From an uncultured Clostridia bacterium (GTDB lineage Bacteria > Bacillota > Clostridia > Oscillospirales > Butyricicoccaceae), in assembly GCA_945486175.1 (NCBI GenBank), contig CALYTA010000042.1, forward strand, positions 1 through 7,304: a stretch of 7,304 nucleotides of DNA, read 5' to 3'. A program made the position numbers and the translations under genes. This document shows, piece by piece, positions 1-5,838 of the stretch (positions within the stretch are counted from its first letter, which is position 1; every line of letters starts with the position of its first letter). The notes under the pieces are model-generated. The model had not been told where the DNA came from, searched no databases, and worked only from the letters and a program-made list of their open reading frames with translations.

Positions 1-145
1 GAAGGGTGCCGTTGCCTGGGAGCAGCCGGAGGTACCGGCAGTTGACCTGACACCGTGGAAATACCGCTGGGTTGCCGCTGCTTTCATCGTTGTCTGTGTC
101 ATCGTCGTTTACGCAGCATTCTCTCCGCTGGGCATCGGCGCGTAA
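1..145 (+). CDS. C-terminal fragment of a membrane transporter, probably sodium:solute symporter (SSS) family
   Basis: The frame that starts at base 2 is open from the window edge to a TAA at 143-145, giving about 47 residues. It has a polar lead-in (AVAWEQPEVPAVDLTPWKYR), then one strongly hydrophobic helix of about 20 residues, and ends FSPLGIGA. A short linker with a TPWKYR-like motif, then a final helix ending in an FSPLG-like tail, matches my memory of the last helix of bacterial SSS transporters, which import sugars, amino acids or sialic acid with sodium. That family call rests on pattern memory of a short piece; a C-terminal helix of another carrier is possible. What is firm is that this is the 3' end of a plus-strand membrane protein gene convergent with rlmH and followed by hairpins. 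The start and most of the gene lie outside the window. Confidence 0.55.
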   Translation, partial: KGAVAWEQPEVPAVDLTPWKYRWVAAAFIVVCVIVVYAAFSPLGIGA

Positions 146-168
146 CAGATATTCAACATAAATCCGAA

Positions 169-191
169 CGAAGCCGCCGAAAGGCGCTTCG
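169..191 (+). other. GNRA-capped hairpin just after the transporter stop codon
   Basis: Bases 169-174 (CGAAGC) pair with 186-191 (GCTTCG). GCC at 176-178 pairs with GGC at 183-185, leaving C175 bulged, and the loop is GAAA (179-182). No T-run follows, so it is not a convincing terminator by itself. It may protect the 3' end of the transporter mRNA. Chance formation is possible in GC-rich DNA. Confidence 0.35.
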
Positions 192-220
192 CTCAACTCT
201 CTCCCACAACACTCCAGGAA

Positions 221-250
221 ACGCCCGCCGGGTCAGGAACCGGCGGGCGT
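221..250 (+). terminator. Terminator-like hairpin downstream of the transporter gene
   Basis: ACGCCCGCCGG (221-231) pairs perfectly with CCGGCGGGCGT (240-250) around an 8-base loop, giving an 11-bp GC-rich stem. The plus-strand tail is only TTTCGC, so the U-run is short. It lies 76 bp after the transporter stop and most likely ends or stabilises that transcript. The minus strand also has only three Ts after the stem, so it could act weakly on readthrough from rlmH. Confidence 0.6.
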
Positions 251-263
251 TTCGCATGCACAC

Positions 264-293
264 AAAAAAAGTCTCCCGTCCGGGAGACTTTTC
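264..293. terminator. Bidirectional intrinsic terminator between the transporter gene and rlmH
   Basis: GTCTCCC (271-277) pairs with GGGAGAC (282-288) around the loop GTCC, and flanking A and T bases (267-270 with 289-292) extend the stem to 11 bp. On the minus strand the stem is followed by seven Ts (270 down to 264), starting 3 bases after the rlmH stop, so this is the rlmH terminator. On the plus strand it is followed by TTTTCTTATTTA, so it can also stop transcription from the transporter side. This is a textbook shared terminator between convergent genes. Confidence 0.9.
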
Positions 294-776
294 TTATTTA
301 TGATATTTTCCGCCCGCGGCGATGTTGAGCGCGCGGTACAGCTGTTCCAGCACCATGACGCGCGCCAGATGGTGTGGGAATGTCATCGGGGACATGGACA
401 GCCGCAGCTGTGCGGAGCGCTTGAGCGCCTCGTCCAGCCCGCAGGAGCCGCCAATGAGCACGCTGATGTGCGAGGTGCCGCTGCCCATCCAGCCGCTGAG
501 CTTTTGGGCAAACTGCTCGCTCGACAGCTCCCCGCCCTCAATGCACATCGCGATGACTGCGCTGCCCTGCGGGATTTTCGCGCGGATGGCATCCGCTTCC
601 TTTGCCAGCGCGGCGTCAATCTGTGCCTGTGACGGACGCTCCGGCAGGCGCTGCTCCGCCAGCTCGACGATTTCCAGCCTGCAATAGCCCTTCAGCCGCT
701 TTTCATATTCCGCACATGCCTCGCGGTAGAATTTCTCCTTGAGCTTGCCCACACAGATCAGTCGAACAGAGAGCAT
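294..776 (-). CDS. rlmH: 23S rRNA (pseudouridine1915-N3)-methyltransferase RlmH
   Basis: RlmH is a SPOUT-class, SAM-dependent enzyme that methylates N3 of pseudouridine 1915 in helix 69 of 23S rRNA, on assembled ribosomes. The 160-residue length matches the family (about 155-160). Visible hallmarks are the N-terminal strand and GKLKEKF segment (residues 4-16), the YEKRLKGY stretch, the AMCIEGGELSSEQFA segment, the glycine-rich SAM-pocket loop LIGGSCGL (about 107-114), the MTFPHHLARVMVLEQLYRA helix, and the C-terminal YHK ending. The ATG at 776-774 is preceded on the minus strand by GGAAGGAGG with a 4-base gap. The start lies inside the end of the upstream MBL-hydrolase gene (19-bp overlap), implying co-transcription. 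The gene ends 1-3 bases before a strong terminator. In B. subtilis the orthologue (yydA) sits just beyond the wal cluster, the same relation as here. Identification is secure. Confidence 0.97.
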   Translation of the reverse strand: MLSVRLICVGKLKEKFYREACAEYEKRLKGYCRLEIVELAEQRLPERPSQAQIDAALAKEADAIRAKIPQGSAVIAMCIEGGELSSEQFAQKLSGWMGSGTSHISVLIGGSCGLDEALKRSAQLRLSMSPMTFPHHLARVMVLEQLYRALNIAAGGKYHK

Positions 777-1564
777 TGTGCCTCCTTCCCTGCCGCCAGC
801 ATCAGCGGCTGCTCCATCGCGCCGCGCGGCGCGACATATAATTCACATTCCGTGCCGTCCAGCACGCGCTGGGTGCAGCGCAGGGCGGTCAGCGGGTTGT
901 TGTTCTTGTCACTCAGATGCGCAAGCACAAGCCGCTTGGCACCCGCCTGCGCGAGCGCTGCTGCGCCGCGTGCACAATCTTCATTGGACAGATGCCCGTA
1001 TTTGCCACGGATGCGCTGCTTGAGATACATCGGGTACGGCCCGGTGCGCAGCATGTCCACATCATGGTTGGACTCCAGCACGACGGTGTCACAGCCGGAA
1101 ATCGTGCTGCGGATGCTGTCCGGCAGGAAGCCGACATCGGTCACATAGCCCAGCTGATGCCCGCCGCCGTCAATGCGGTACGCCACCGGCTCCGCCGCGT
1201 CGTGCGGGATGGGCATGGAGCGCACATGCAGCCCGTCTATCTCGAACTGTTCGCCGCCCGCAAATGTGCGCAGGTTCTTTTCCGCCTGCGGCAGCTTTTG
1301 CAGGATGGCTGCTGCCGTGCCGAAGGTCGCATAGACCGGCAGGTCATATTTCTTTGTAAATGTCGCAAGGCCCTTGATGTGGTCGGTGTGCTCATGCGTC
1401 AGCAGCACAGCGGATAAATCCTCAATCTCCATGTCGATCTCATGCAGCGCCTTTCCCAGCGCGCGCACCGACACGCCCAGATCAATGAGCACCGACGTAT
1501 TGCCCGCCTGCCACACCGCACAGTTGCCGGACGAGCCGGATGCAACAGAATAATAAAAGCTCAT
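758..1564 (-). CDS. walJ: MBL-fold metallo-hydrolase, WalJ/YycJ family
   Basis: This is a cytosolic metallo-beta-lactamase-fold hydrolase of 268 residues, typical for YycJ/WalJ. The N-terminus (ASGSSGNC, residues 8-15) is the family signature. The dinuclear metal site is visible: HEHTDH at 57-62, H121 in PIPHDA, D143 in YVTDVG, and downstream ESNHD (164-168), GHLSN (190-194) and AHLS (215-218). YycJ has been reported as a 5'-3' double-strand DNA exonuclease and linked to cell division and envelope homeostasis; the physiological substrate is not settled and cannot be read from this sequence. The ATG at 1564-1562 follows GAGGGAA with a short gap. An intrinsic-terminator-like hairpin ends 14 bases before the start, so the gene depends on readthrough or on a promoter inside murA. 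It overlaps rlmH by 19 bp. The symbol rests on family and position; family membership is very likely. Confidence 0.9.
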   Translation of the reverse strand: MSFYYSVASGSSGNCAVWQAGNTSVLIDLGVSVRALGKALHEIDMEIEDLSAVLLTHEHTDHIKGLATFTKKYDLPVYATFGTAAAILQKLPQAEKNLRTFAGGEQFEIDGLHVRSMPIPHDAAEPVAYRIDGGGHQLGYVTDVGFLPDSIRSTISGCDTVVLESNHDVDMLRTGPYPMYLKQRIRGKYGHLSNEDCARGAAALAQAGAKRLVLAHLSDKNNNPLTALRCTQRVLDGTECELYVAPRGAMEQPLMLAAGKEAQCSLFD

Positions 1565-1578
1565 GGTATTCCCTCGAT

Positions 1579-1606
1579 AAAAAAGGGAACTGCGCGTGCA
1601 GTCCCC
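1579..1606 (-). terminator. Intrinsic terminator between murA and the MBL-hydrolase gene
   Basis: Read on the minus strand, GGGGACTGC (1606-1598) pairs with GCAGTTCCC (1593-1585) around the loop ACGC: nine pairs including one G-U, followed by six Ts (1584-1579). It starts 17 bases after the murA stop and ends 14 bases before the next start. It probably ends most murA transcripts and reduces expression of the two genes beyond it. Its 3' arm can also pair with the ribosome site of the next gene (see findings). Confidence 0.75.
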
Positions 1607-1623
1607 TCGGTTGGTTGCATGTA

Positions 1624-2892
1624 TCAGTCCTCGACGCGCTCAATCTCGCCGCCGATGCCGCGCAGCTTGCCGACCAGGTCTTCATAACCGCGCTCGACAT
1701 AGCCGATCTGCGAAACCGTCGTCGTGCCGTGCGCCGCAAGGCCCGCAATGACCATCGCTGCGCCTGCGCGCAGGTCGTGTGCCACGACATCCGTGCCGTT
1801 CAGGTCGGGCACGCCGTCGATGACTGCCGTTTCCTTGAACACGTTGATGTGCGCGCCCATCTTGATCATTTCCTCCGTATAACGGAAGCGGTTTGCCCAC
1901 ACACCCTCGGTGACATGGCTCGAACCGTCCGCCAGGCACATGACTGCCGCCATCTGCGGCTGCATGTCGGTCGGGAAGCCCGGATACGGCAGGGTCTTCA
2001 GGTTGGTATGGCGCAGCGGGCCGGTGCGTCTGACGCGGACAGAGTCATCATACATATCGATCCTGACACCCATGTCCTCCAGCTTGCTGCTGATGCATTC
2101 CAGATGCTTCGGGATGACATTTTTGATGAGTACATCGCCGCCGCACGCCGCGACAGCTGCCATATATGTACCCGCCTCAATCTGATCCGGAATGATGGAA
2201 TAGGTGCCGCCGTGCAGGCGCTCCACACCGTTGACGACGATCTTATCCGTTCCGGCGCCCTTGATATTCGCGCCCATCTGGTTCAGGAAGTTCGCCAAGT
2301 CGACAATATGCGGCTCCTTGGCGACGTTTTCCATGACGGTCTGTCCCTTGGCAAAGACAGCCGCCAGCATGACGTTCATCGTCGCGCCGACAGTGACAAC
2401 GTCAAAATAGATGTGGTTGCCGACCAGGCCCTCCGGTGCAATCGCGGAAATAAAGCCCTCGCTCTCCACACGGACAAAGCTGTTCAGCTTTTCAAAGCCC
2501 TTGACATGCTGGTCAACCGGGCGGATTCCGCCAAAGTTGCAGCCGCCCGGCATTGCCACGCGGGCACGGCCATAACGTCCCAGCTCCGCACCGATGAAGT
2601 AATACGATGCGCGCAGCTTGGTCATATGCTCAAAGGTCTCCTCGCTCTCGAGGTTGACGCCGTTGTTCTCCGTGCGGAAGGTGGTCGCATCGAGCTGCTC
2701 GATTTTGACACCCATCTTTTCCAGAATCTCGAACTGCAGCATAACATCTACAATGTTCGGTACATTTTCAATAATACACGGTCCATCGACCATCAGCGCT
2801 GCGGGCACGATTGCAACCGCTGCATTCTTCGCGCCGCTGATGGTGACCTCGCCTTCCAGCGGGTGACCTCCGTGGATGATATATTTCTCCAA
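1624..2892 (-). CDS. murA: UDP-N-acetylglucosamine 1-carboxyvinyltransferase MurA
   Basis: MurA transfers enolpyruvate from phosphoenolpyruvate to UDP-GlcNAc, the first committed step of peptidoglycan synthesis, in the cytosol. The 422 residues match the family (about 417-430). Catalytic features are present: GAKNAA with K22/N23 near the N-terminus, TKLRAS with R94, the fosfomycin-target cysteine C118 in MPGGCNFGGIRP, PDQIEAGTY (about 235-243), and YPGFPTDMQPQ with the catalytic aspartate D309. Having cysteine rather than aspartate at 118 predicts fosfomycin sensitivity of the enzyme. The start is TTG at 2892-2890, giving MEKYIIHGG, which aligns with normal MurA N-termini; AAGGAGAAGG lies at the right distance upstream. 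The gene is separated from the YycI-like gene by 232 bp that hold a candidate promoter and a foldable leader, and is followed by an intrinsic terminator, so it may form its own transcription unit. Many Firmicutes carry two MurA paralogues; which one this is cannot be told here. Confidence 0.97.
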   Translation of the reverse strand: MEKYIIHGGHPLEGEVTISGAKNAAVAIVPAALMVDGPCIIENVPNIVDVMLQFEILEKMGVKIEQLDATTFRTENNGVNLESEETFEHMTKLRASYYFIGAELGRYGRARVAMPGGCNFGGIRPVDQHVKGFEKLNSFVRVESEGFISAIAPEGLVGNHIYFDVVTVGATMNVMLAAVFAKGQTVMENVAKEPHIVDLANFLNQMGANIKGAGTDKIVVNGVERLHGGTYSIIPDQIEAGTYMAAVAACGGDVLIKNVIPKHLECISSKLEDMGVRIDMYDDSVRVRRTGPLRHTNLKTLPYPGFPTDMQPQMAAVMCLADGSSHVTEGVWANRFRYTEEMIKMGAHINVFKETAVIDGVPDLNGTDVVAHDLRAGAAMVIAGLAAHGTTTVSQIGYVERGYEDLVGKLRGIGGEIERVED

Positions 2893-2897
2893 CGAAA

Positions 2898-2907
2898 CCT
2901 TCTCCTT
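2898..2907 (-). promoter_or_regulatory. Ribosome binding site deciding the TTG start of murA
   Basis: Minus-strand AAGGAGAAGG offers AAGGAG nine bases and AGAAGG five bases before TTG (2892-2890). No in-frame ATG nearby gives a MurA-like N-terminus, so the TTG is the likely start. Confidence 0.75.
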
Positions 2908-2928
2908 AAATTACAAATACACATCAGG

Positions 2929-2982
2929 TTGGACGGCTGTTTTCCAGCGCTTCTCTGCTGCAAAACGGGTAAACCCGTCCAA
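2929..2982 (-). other. Candidate structured 5' leader or operator upstream of murA
   Basis: Bases 2929-2936 (TTGGACGG) are an exact inverted repeat of 2975-2982 (CCGTCCAA). Nested inside, 2939-2948 pairs with 2957-2966 (five pairs, one mismatch at 2944/2961, four pairs) around an 8-base loop. A competing palindrome, ACGGGT-AA-ACCCGT (2965-2978), overlaps both stems. Read as minus-strand RNA, this is a two-tier stem-loop about 37 bases before the murA start with an alternative fold. As DNA, the repeats overlap the proposed -10 region and could be an operator. I recognise no known riboswitch class. Confidence 0.4.
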
Positions 2983-3008
2983 TATACATGCTTATAATGT
3001 TATCACAA
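2981..3008 (-). promoter_or_regulatory. murA: Candidate sigma-A-type promoter for murA
   Basis: On the minus strand TTGTGA (3008-3003, 4/6 to TTGACA), a 16-base spacer and TATATT (2986-2981, 5/6 to TATAAT) form a plausible promoter about 90 bp before murA. The surroundings are locally AT-rich (TGATAACATTATAAGC) compared with the rest of the window. A weaker -10 a little further upstream is also possible, which would put the whole 2929-2982 stem into the transcript. Confidence 0.4.
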
Positions 3009-3124
3009 CTGTGCGCAGAACGCAAACGATTTTTCATGGCCGGCGGATTTTCGCCCTTGCCGCCAGTTTCCCAGTCCCAGGCAAATGCGATTTTGTACGG
3101 ATGCACAAACTCCGGTACGCAGAG

Positions 3125-4240
3125 TTATCCCTCTTCGTCCCAGGAACGATCCAGCTCCCCGTCGGTATCCGCATCGGTTCCGGTATCCCAGGCGTCTTCA
3201 GGCAATATATCCGTGCCGGTTTCGTCGATATCCGCGCCATCCTGCACAATACCCGTGCTGCCGTCATCATTATAGGCATCGTCCAGATCGAGCGGCTCCC
3301 GGCTGTCCGTGCGGTTTGTGTCGATATCTGCCGATGCGACCACGTCGCCCGTCAGGATATTGAGCACATAATCGCCGTTTTCTGTCGAAAACCGCCAGCA
3401 TGGGATGGTGGTAAACCGCCCGCCGCTCTTATCCGACAGCACATAGACCGGCTGTACGCTGATAATCTGCGCAAACGTGGCCTGTGACCCGAGCAGCTGG
3501 AACAGCGCCTGCTCCGCCGAATAGGTCTCAAGCGCACGCACATTCATGCGCTCCGGTTCGCCGGTACACCATGTCCCGGTGAGCGTCAGCTCATTGCCCG
3601 GCTCCAGCACCGCCGTCAGCCCACAGCCGAGCAGCTGTGTACCCTCCAGCTCCTGCCGGATGGTGATGGTAAACCCATTGTTTCCAGAACCTTCGCCGAG
3701 CGGTGTGGTTTCCATCCACTTGTCCGGGACATCGATGCCCGCCTTCGCGAGCACGCGGCGCAGCAGCTTCTGGGCCTGCTCCGCAGTTGCCGGCTCCGGC
3801 TCACTGTACAGCCCGACCTGTGCGTCCAGCTCCCCCGATGATGCCCAGCTGACCGAGCCGTTTTCACCCGTCCAGACCATCGTGTTGCCCTTTTCCGCAC
3901 CGGAGGTGACCGTCCCGGTCAGCAGCGCGTGCGCAAATGCCTCCTGTGCCGCGCTGTCCGCATGCATCGTGTACACTTCCGGACTGTCCTCCAGCACGCC
4001 GTACACGCTGGAGCCGCACAGGATGCCGCGCTGCGCGAGCATGGCGTCCATATAGGTCCGCGTCCGGTGCGATACATACGCATCATAGCCCTTCACGCAG
4101 CCCAGCACTGCCAGCAGCAGCACATTGCACACCAGCAGGATGGCGATGCATGCCGTCCGGACGCGGCCCCATACAGGCACATGTGTTGTCTCCTGTTTTC
4201 GTTTCAGGCGGTTTTGCTTTGGCAGATGGAACTGTTTCAT
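3125..4240 (-). CDS. YycI-like (WalI-like) membrane-anchored extracytoplasmic protein
   Basis: The 371-residue product has a basic cytoplasmic N-terminus (KQNRLKRKQ), one transmembrane helix at about 29-48, and a large extracytoplasmic part. A hydrophobic helix, then a short charged stretch (YVSHRTRTYMDAMLAQ) and RGILCGSSVYG at about 71-81 fits the YycI N-terminal pattern. The domain near 260-305 (QPVYVLSDK, IPCWRFSTENGDYVLNILTGDV) fits the C-terminal beta-rich part of the YycH/YycI fold. In Bacillus and Staphylococcus YycI acts with YycH through transmembrane contacts with WalK. The last 65 or so residues form an acidic, low-complexity tail carrying EDAWD and RSWDEE, which I do not associate with classical YycI. 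The ATG overlaps the stop of the YycH-like gene (ATGA), with AGGGAGG nine bases before it. No clear terminator follows the TAA. Assignment rests on topology, motif pattern and gene order, as sequence similarity in this family is weak. Confidence 0.65.
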   Translation of the reverse strand: MKQFHLPKQNRLKRKQETTHVPVWGRVRTACIAILLVCNVLLLAVLGCVKGYDAYVSHRTRTYMDAMLAQRGILCGSSVYGVLEDSPEVYTMHADSAAQEAFAHALLTGTVTSGAEKGNTMVWTGENGSVSWASSGELDAQVGLYSEPEPATAEQAQKLLRRVLAKAGIDVPDKWMETTPLGEGSGNNGFTITIRQELEGTQLLGCGLTAVLEPGNELTLTGTWCTGEPERMNVRALETYSAEQALFQLLGSQATFAQIISVQPVYVLSDKSGGRFTTIPCWRFSTENGDYVLNILTGDVVASADIDTNRTDSREPLDLDDAYNDDGSTGIVQDGADIDETGTDILPEDAWDTGTDADTDGELDRSWDEEG

Positions 4241-5838
4241 GCTGCACCGCCTCCCTGAATCATGCGGTCAAAATCCGCCTGTATCACAACGATTTCCTCC
4301 GGGGAGATGGTCGGCCCGAAATCGGGCAGGTTCTCTGCATCGCCATAGCGCAGCATATACCACTGCGGCGATACCGGGGTGCCTGTTGTGTCATACCACG
4401 ATGTTTCCAGCCCGTCGCCGGTCTGGCCACCCGCAGGCACATCATTCCAGCCATCCTCACCGGCAGGGGTGTCCTGCCAGCCATCCTCCGCATTCCAGAG
4501 ATCATCCGTGCTGTCATCGTACAGCTGTTCCCATGAGCTGTTGGTGCCGACCGCCTTGTCGATATACCGCAGGCTGAGCACGGCGTCCTGCGGAGAGGAC
4601 AGCGATGCTGCCACCTGCTTTTCCGGCATGACGGCAACCGTTTCCCCTGTCGACTGGCAGGTGCGCAGGGCGAGATTTGCATGCACCATCGCGTCGCCCT
4701 CAAATTCATAGCGCGCAAAATAGCCCGTGATCGCATTGTCCACCGGAACACCGCCGATCTGCATGCCATAGACCACAATATACCGCCCGGAATCCGGATC
4801 GGTATACGCCTTGATGAGTGCCGGCGATGCGCCGCAGTCAATCGCCTCCAGCGCCGCACCGGTCAGCTCATAACCGGTCTGCACACACTGCATCAGGCGG
4901 TCATGCCCGCGCGTGACAGGCAGGCGCACGCTCGTGCCGTCATAGCGCATCGAGCCGTCCTCCGCCATGCGCACTGTGCTGCCGCCGGAGACATAAACCA
5001 TCACGCCATCCGTGCCGTAGGCGTGCTCAAGCGCAACCTGCGCGTCCAGCCCGAACACCGTGAGCAGCTCTTCCATGCCGTCCCCACCGCTGTACGCCTG
5101 AAACGACATGACATCAAATGTCTCGCCGCCCGGGAAATACAGCAGGTCAGGTGAAACCGCTGCGTCCTCCTGATCGGCTGCGAGTGCGCAGTCATTCGGC
5201 TCAAACCGGCCGAGTGCCGCGTCAAACAGACTGTCATCCACGGCAGTGTTTGCGCACAACAGTGCTCCGCTCTCGCTGTCGCGCAGCCAGAGCGTATAAC
5301 CATCCTCGCCGCGGCAGAGTGCCACAGCGCCCAGCGCACAGTCCGCCAGCCCGTCATTTACTTCACTTCCAAGCCATCCCGCTGTAATGTGCAGCGGAAT
5401 GCTCCCGTTATATTCCATCATCAGCATCTGACCGCGCAGCGCAGTGCGGTACTGTGCGGAGGCCGCCACAACCGGTTCCTCCGCATTTTCATACGCCTGT
5501 GCCCACACATCCGCTGTCTGTTCATATGCCGTTTTCAAGCCCTCTGTGTTGTACTGAATGCCGTACAAACCGTGTTTCCCGCGCGCGGCAAAGCGCACCG
5601 GCATCGCACAGGCGCTGTTGTCCGTATCCCGCCCGCTGTATGCGGAGGAAGACAGCTGCGTGCGCAGCCAGTTCCATGGGATGCTGTCGCGCGTCAGCAC
5701 GCATGACCACAGCGCACTCACCTGCACCAGAACCCCGGCTGCAAGCAGCACCAGAACAATACGCTGCACCCCCGCACGGTGTGCGCGCAGCGCACTGCAT
5801 ACGCGGCGCACGGCTTTCTGAAGCCCGCGCCGGATCAT
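4237..5838 (-). CDS. YycH-like (WalH-like) membrane-anchored extracytoplasmic protein
   Basis: The 533-residue product has an Arg-rich cytoplasmic N-terminus (MIRRGLQKAVRRV), one transmembrane helix at about 26-46 ending VSALWSCVL, and about 485 extracytoplasmic residues. That is the architecture of YycH, the larger partner of YycI, whose periplasm-facing domains modulate WalK in low-GC Gram-positives. It precedes the YycI-like gene in the canonical H-then-I order. Segments such as LIKAYTDPDSGRYIVVYG and VPVDNAITGYFARYEFEGD look like the repeated beta-sheet units of the YycH/YycI fold. Near the C-terminus (about 430-480) an acidic insert contains a duplicated decapeptide (EDGWQDTPAG, EDGWNDVPAG) before the final QWYMLRYGDAENLPD strand. 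The ATG overlaps the stop of the PAS gene (ATGA) with GGAGGG upstream, so translation is probably coupled. It is somewhat longer than classical YycH (about 450), partly through this insert. The call is supported by topology and synteny more than by motifs. Confidence 0.62.
   Translation of the reverse strand: MIRRGLQKAVRRVCSALRAHRAGVQRIVLVLLAAGVLVQVSALWSCVLTRDSIPWNWLRTQLSSSAYSGRDTDNSACAMPVRFAARGKHGLYGIQYNTEGLKTAYEQTADVWAQAYENAEEPVVAASAQYRTALRGQMLMMEYNGSIPLHITAGWLGSEVNDGLADCALGAVALCRGEDGYTLWLRDSESGALLCANTAVDDSLFDAALGRFEPNDCALAADQEDAAVSPDLLYFPGGETFDVMSFQAYSGGDGMEELLTVFGLDAQVALEHAYGTDGVMVYVSGGSTVRMAEDGSMRYDGTSVRLPVTRGHDRLMQCVQTGYELTGAALEAIDCGASPALIKAYTDPDSGRYIVVYGMQIGGVPVDNAITGYFARYEFEGDAMVHANLALRTCQSTGETVAVMPEKQVAASLSSPQDAVLSLRYIDKAVGTNSSWEQLYDDSTDDLWNAEDGWQDTPAGEDGWNDVPAGGQTGDGLETSWYDTTGTPVSPQWYMLRYGDAENLPDFGPTISPEEIVVIQADFDRMIQGGGAA
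4430..4489 (-). repeat. Two-copy 30-bp in-frame tandem repeat in the yycH-like gene
   Basis: Bases 4430-4459 and 4460-4489 are diverged copies of a 30-bp unit, sharing for example CCAGCCATCCTC. They encode the decapeptides EDGWQDTPAG and EDGWNDVPAG in the extracytoplasmic acidic insert. The preceding WNAEDGW suggests a further degenerate partial unit. Confidence 0.75.

Noticed and set aside
55..303. Plus-strand frame of 82 codons at the left end
   Set aside because: It overlaps the transporter fragment in another frame and runs through all three hairpins; Arg-rich with no protein-like features.
1540..2997. Long plus-strand open frame (485 codons) covering murA on the opposite strand
   Set aside because: It is antisense to a certain MurA, rich in His, Arg and Asp in the way antisense frames of GC-rich genes are, and has no recognisable domain. 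It is a composition artefact.
2993..2998. Perfect TATAAT on the plus strand
   Set aside because: No reasonable -35 lies at the right distance and there is no plus-strand gene downstream; it reflects the local AT-rich patch.
2924..3106. 60-codon minus-strand frame in the gap before murA
   Set aside because: It starts with GTG behind a weak, too-close GGAG, matches nothing I know, and runs through the repeat and promoter region. Non-coding is the simpler reading.
3095..3118. Hairpin just after the YycI-like stop as an operon terminator
   Set aside because: GTACGGA pairs with TCC-GTAC only with a bulge and a 9-base loop, and no T-run follows on the minus strand.
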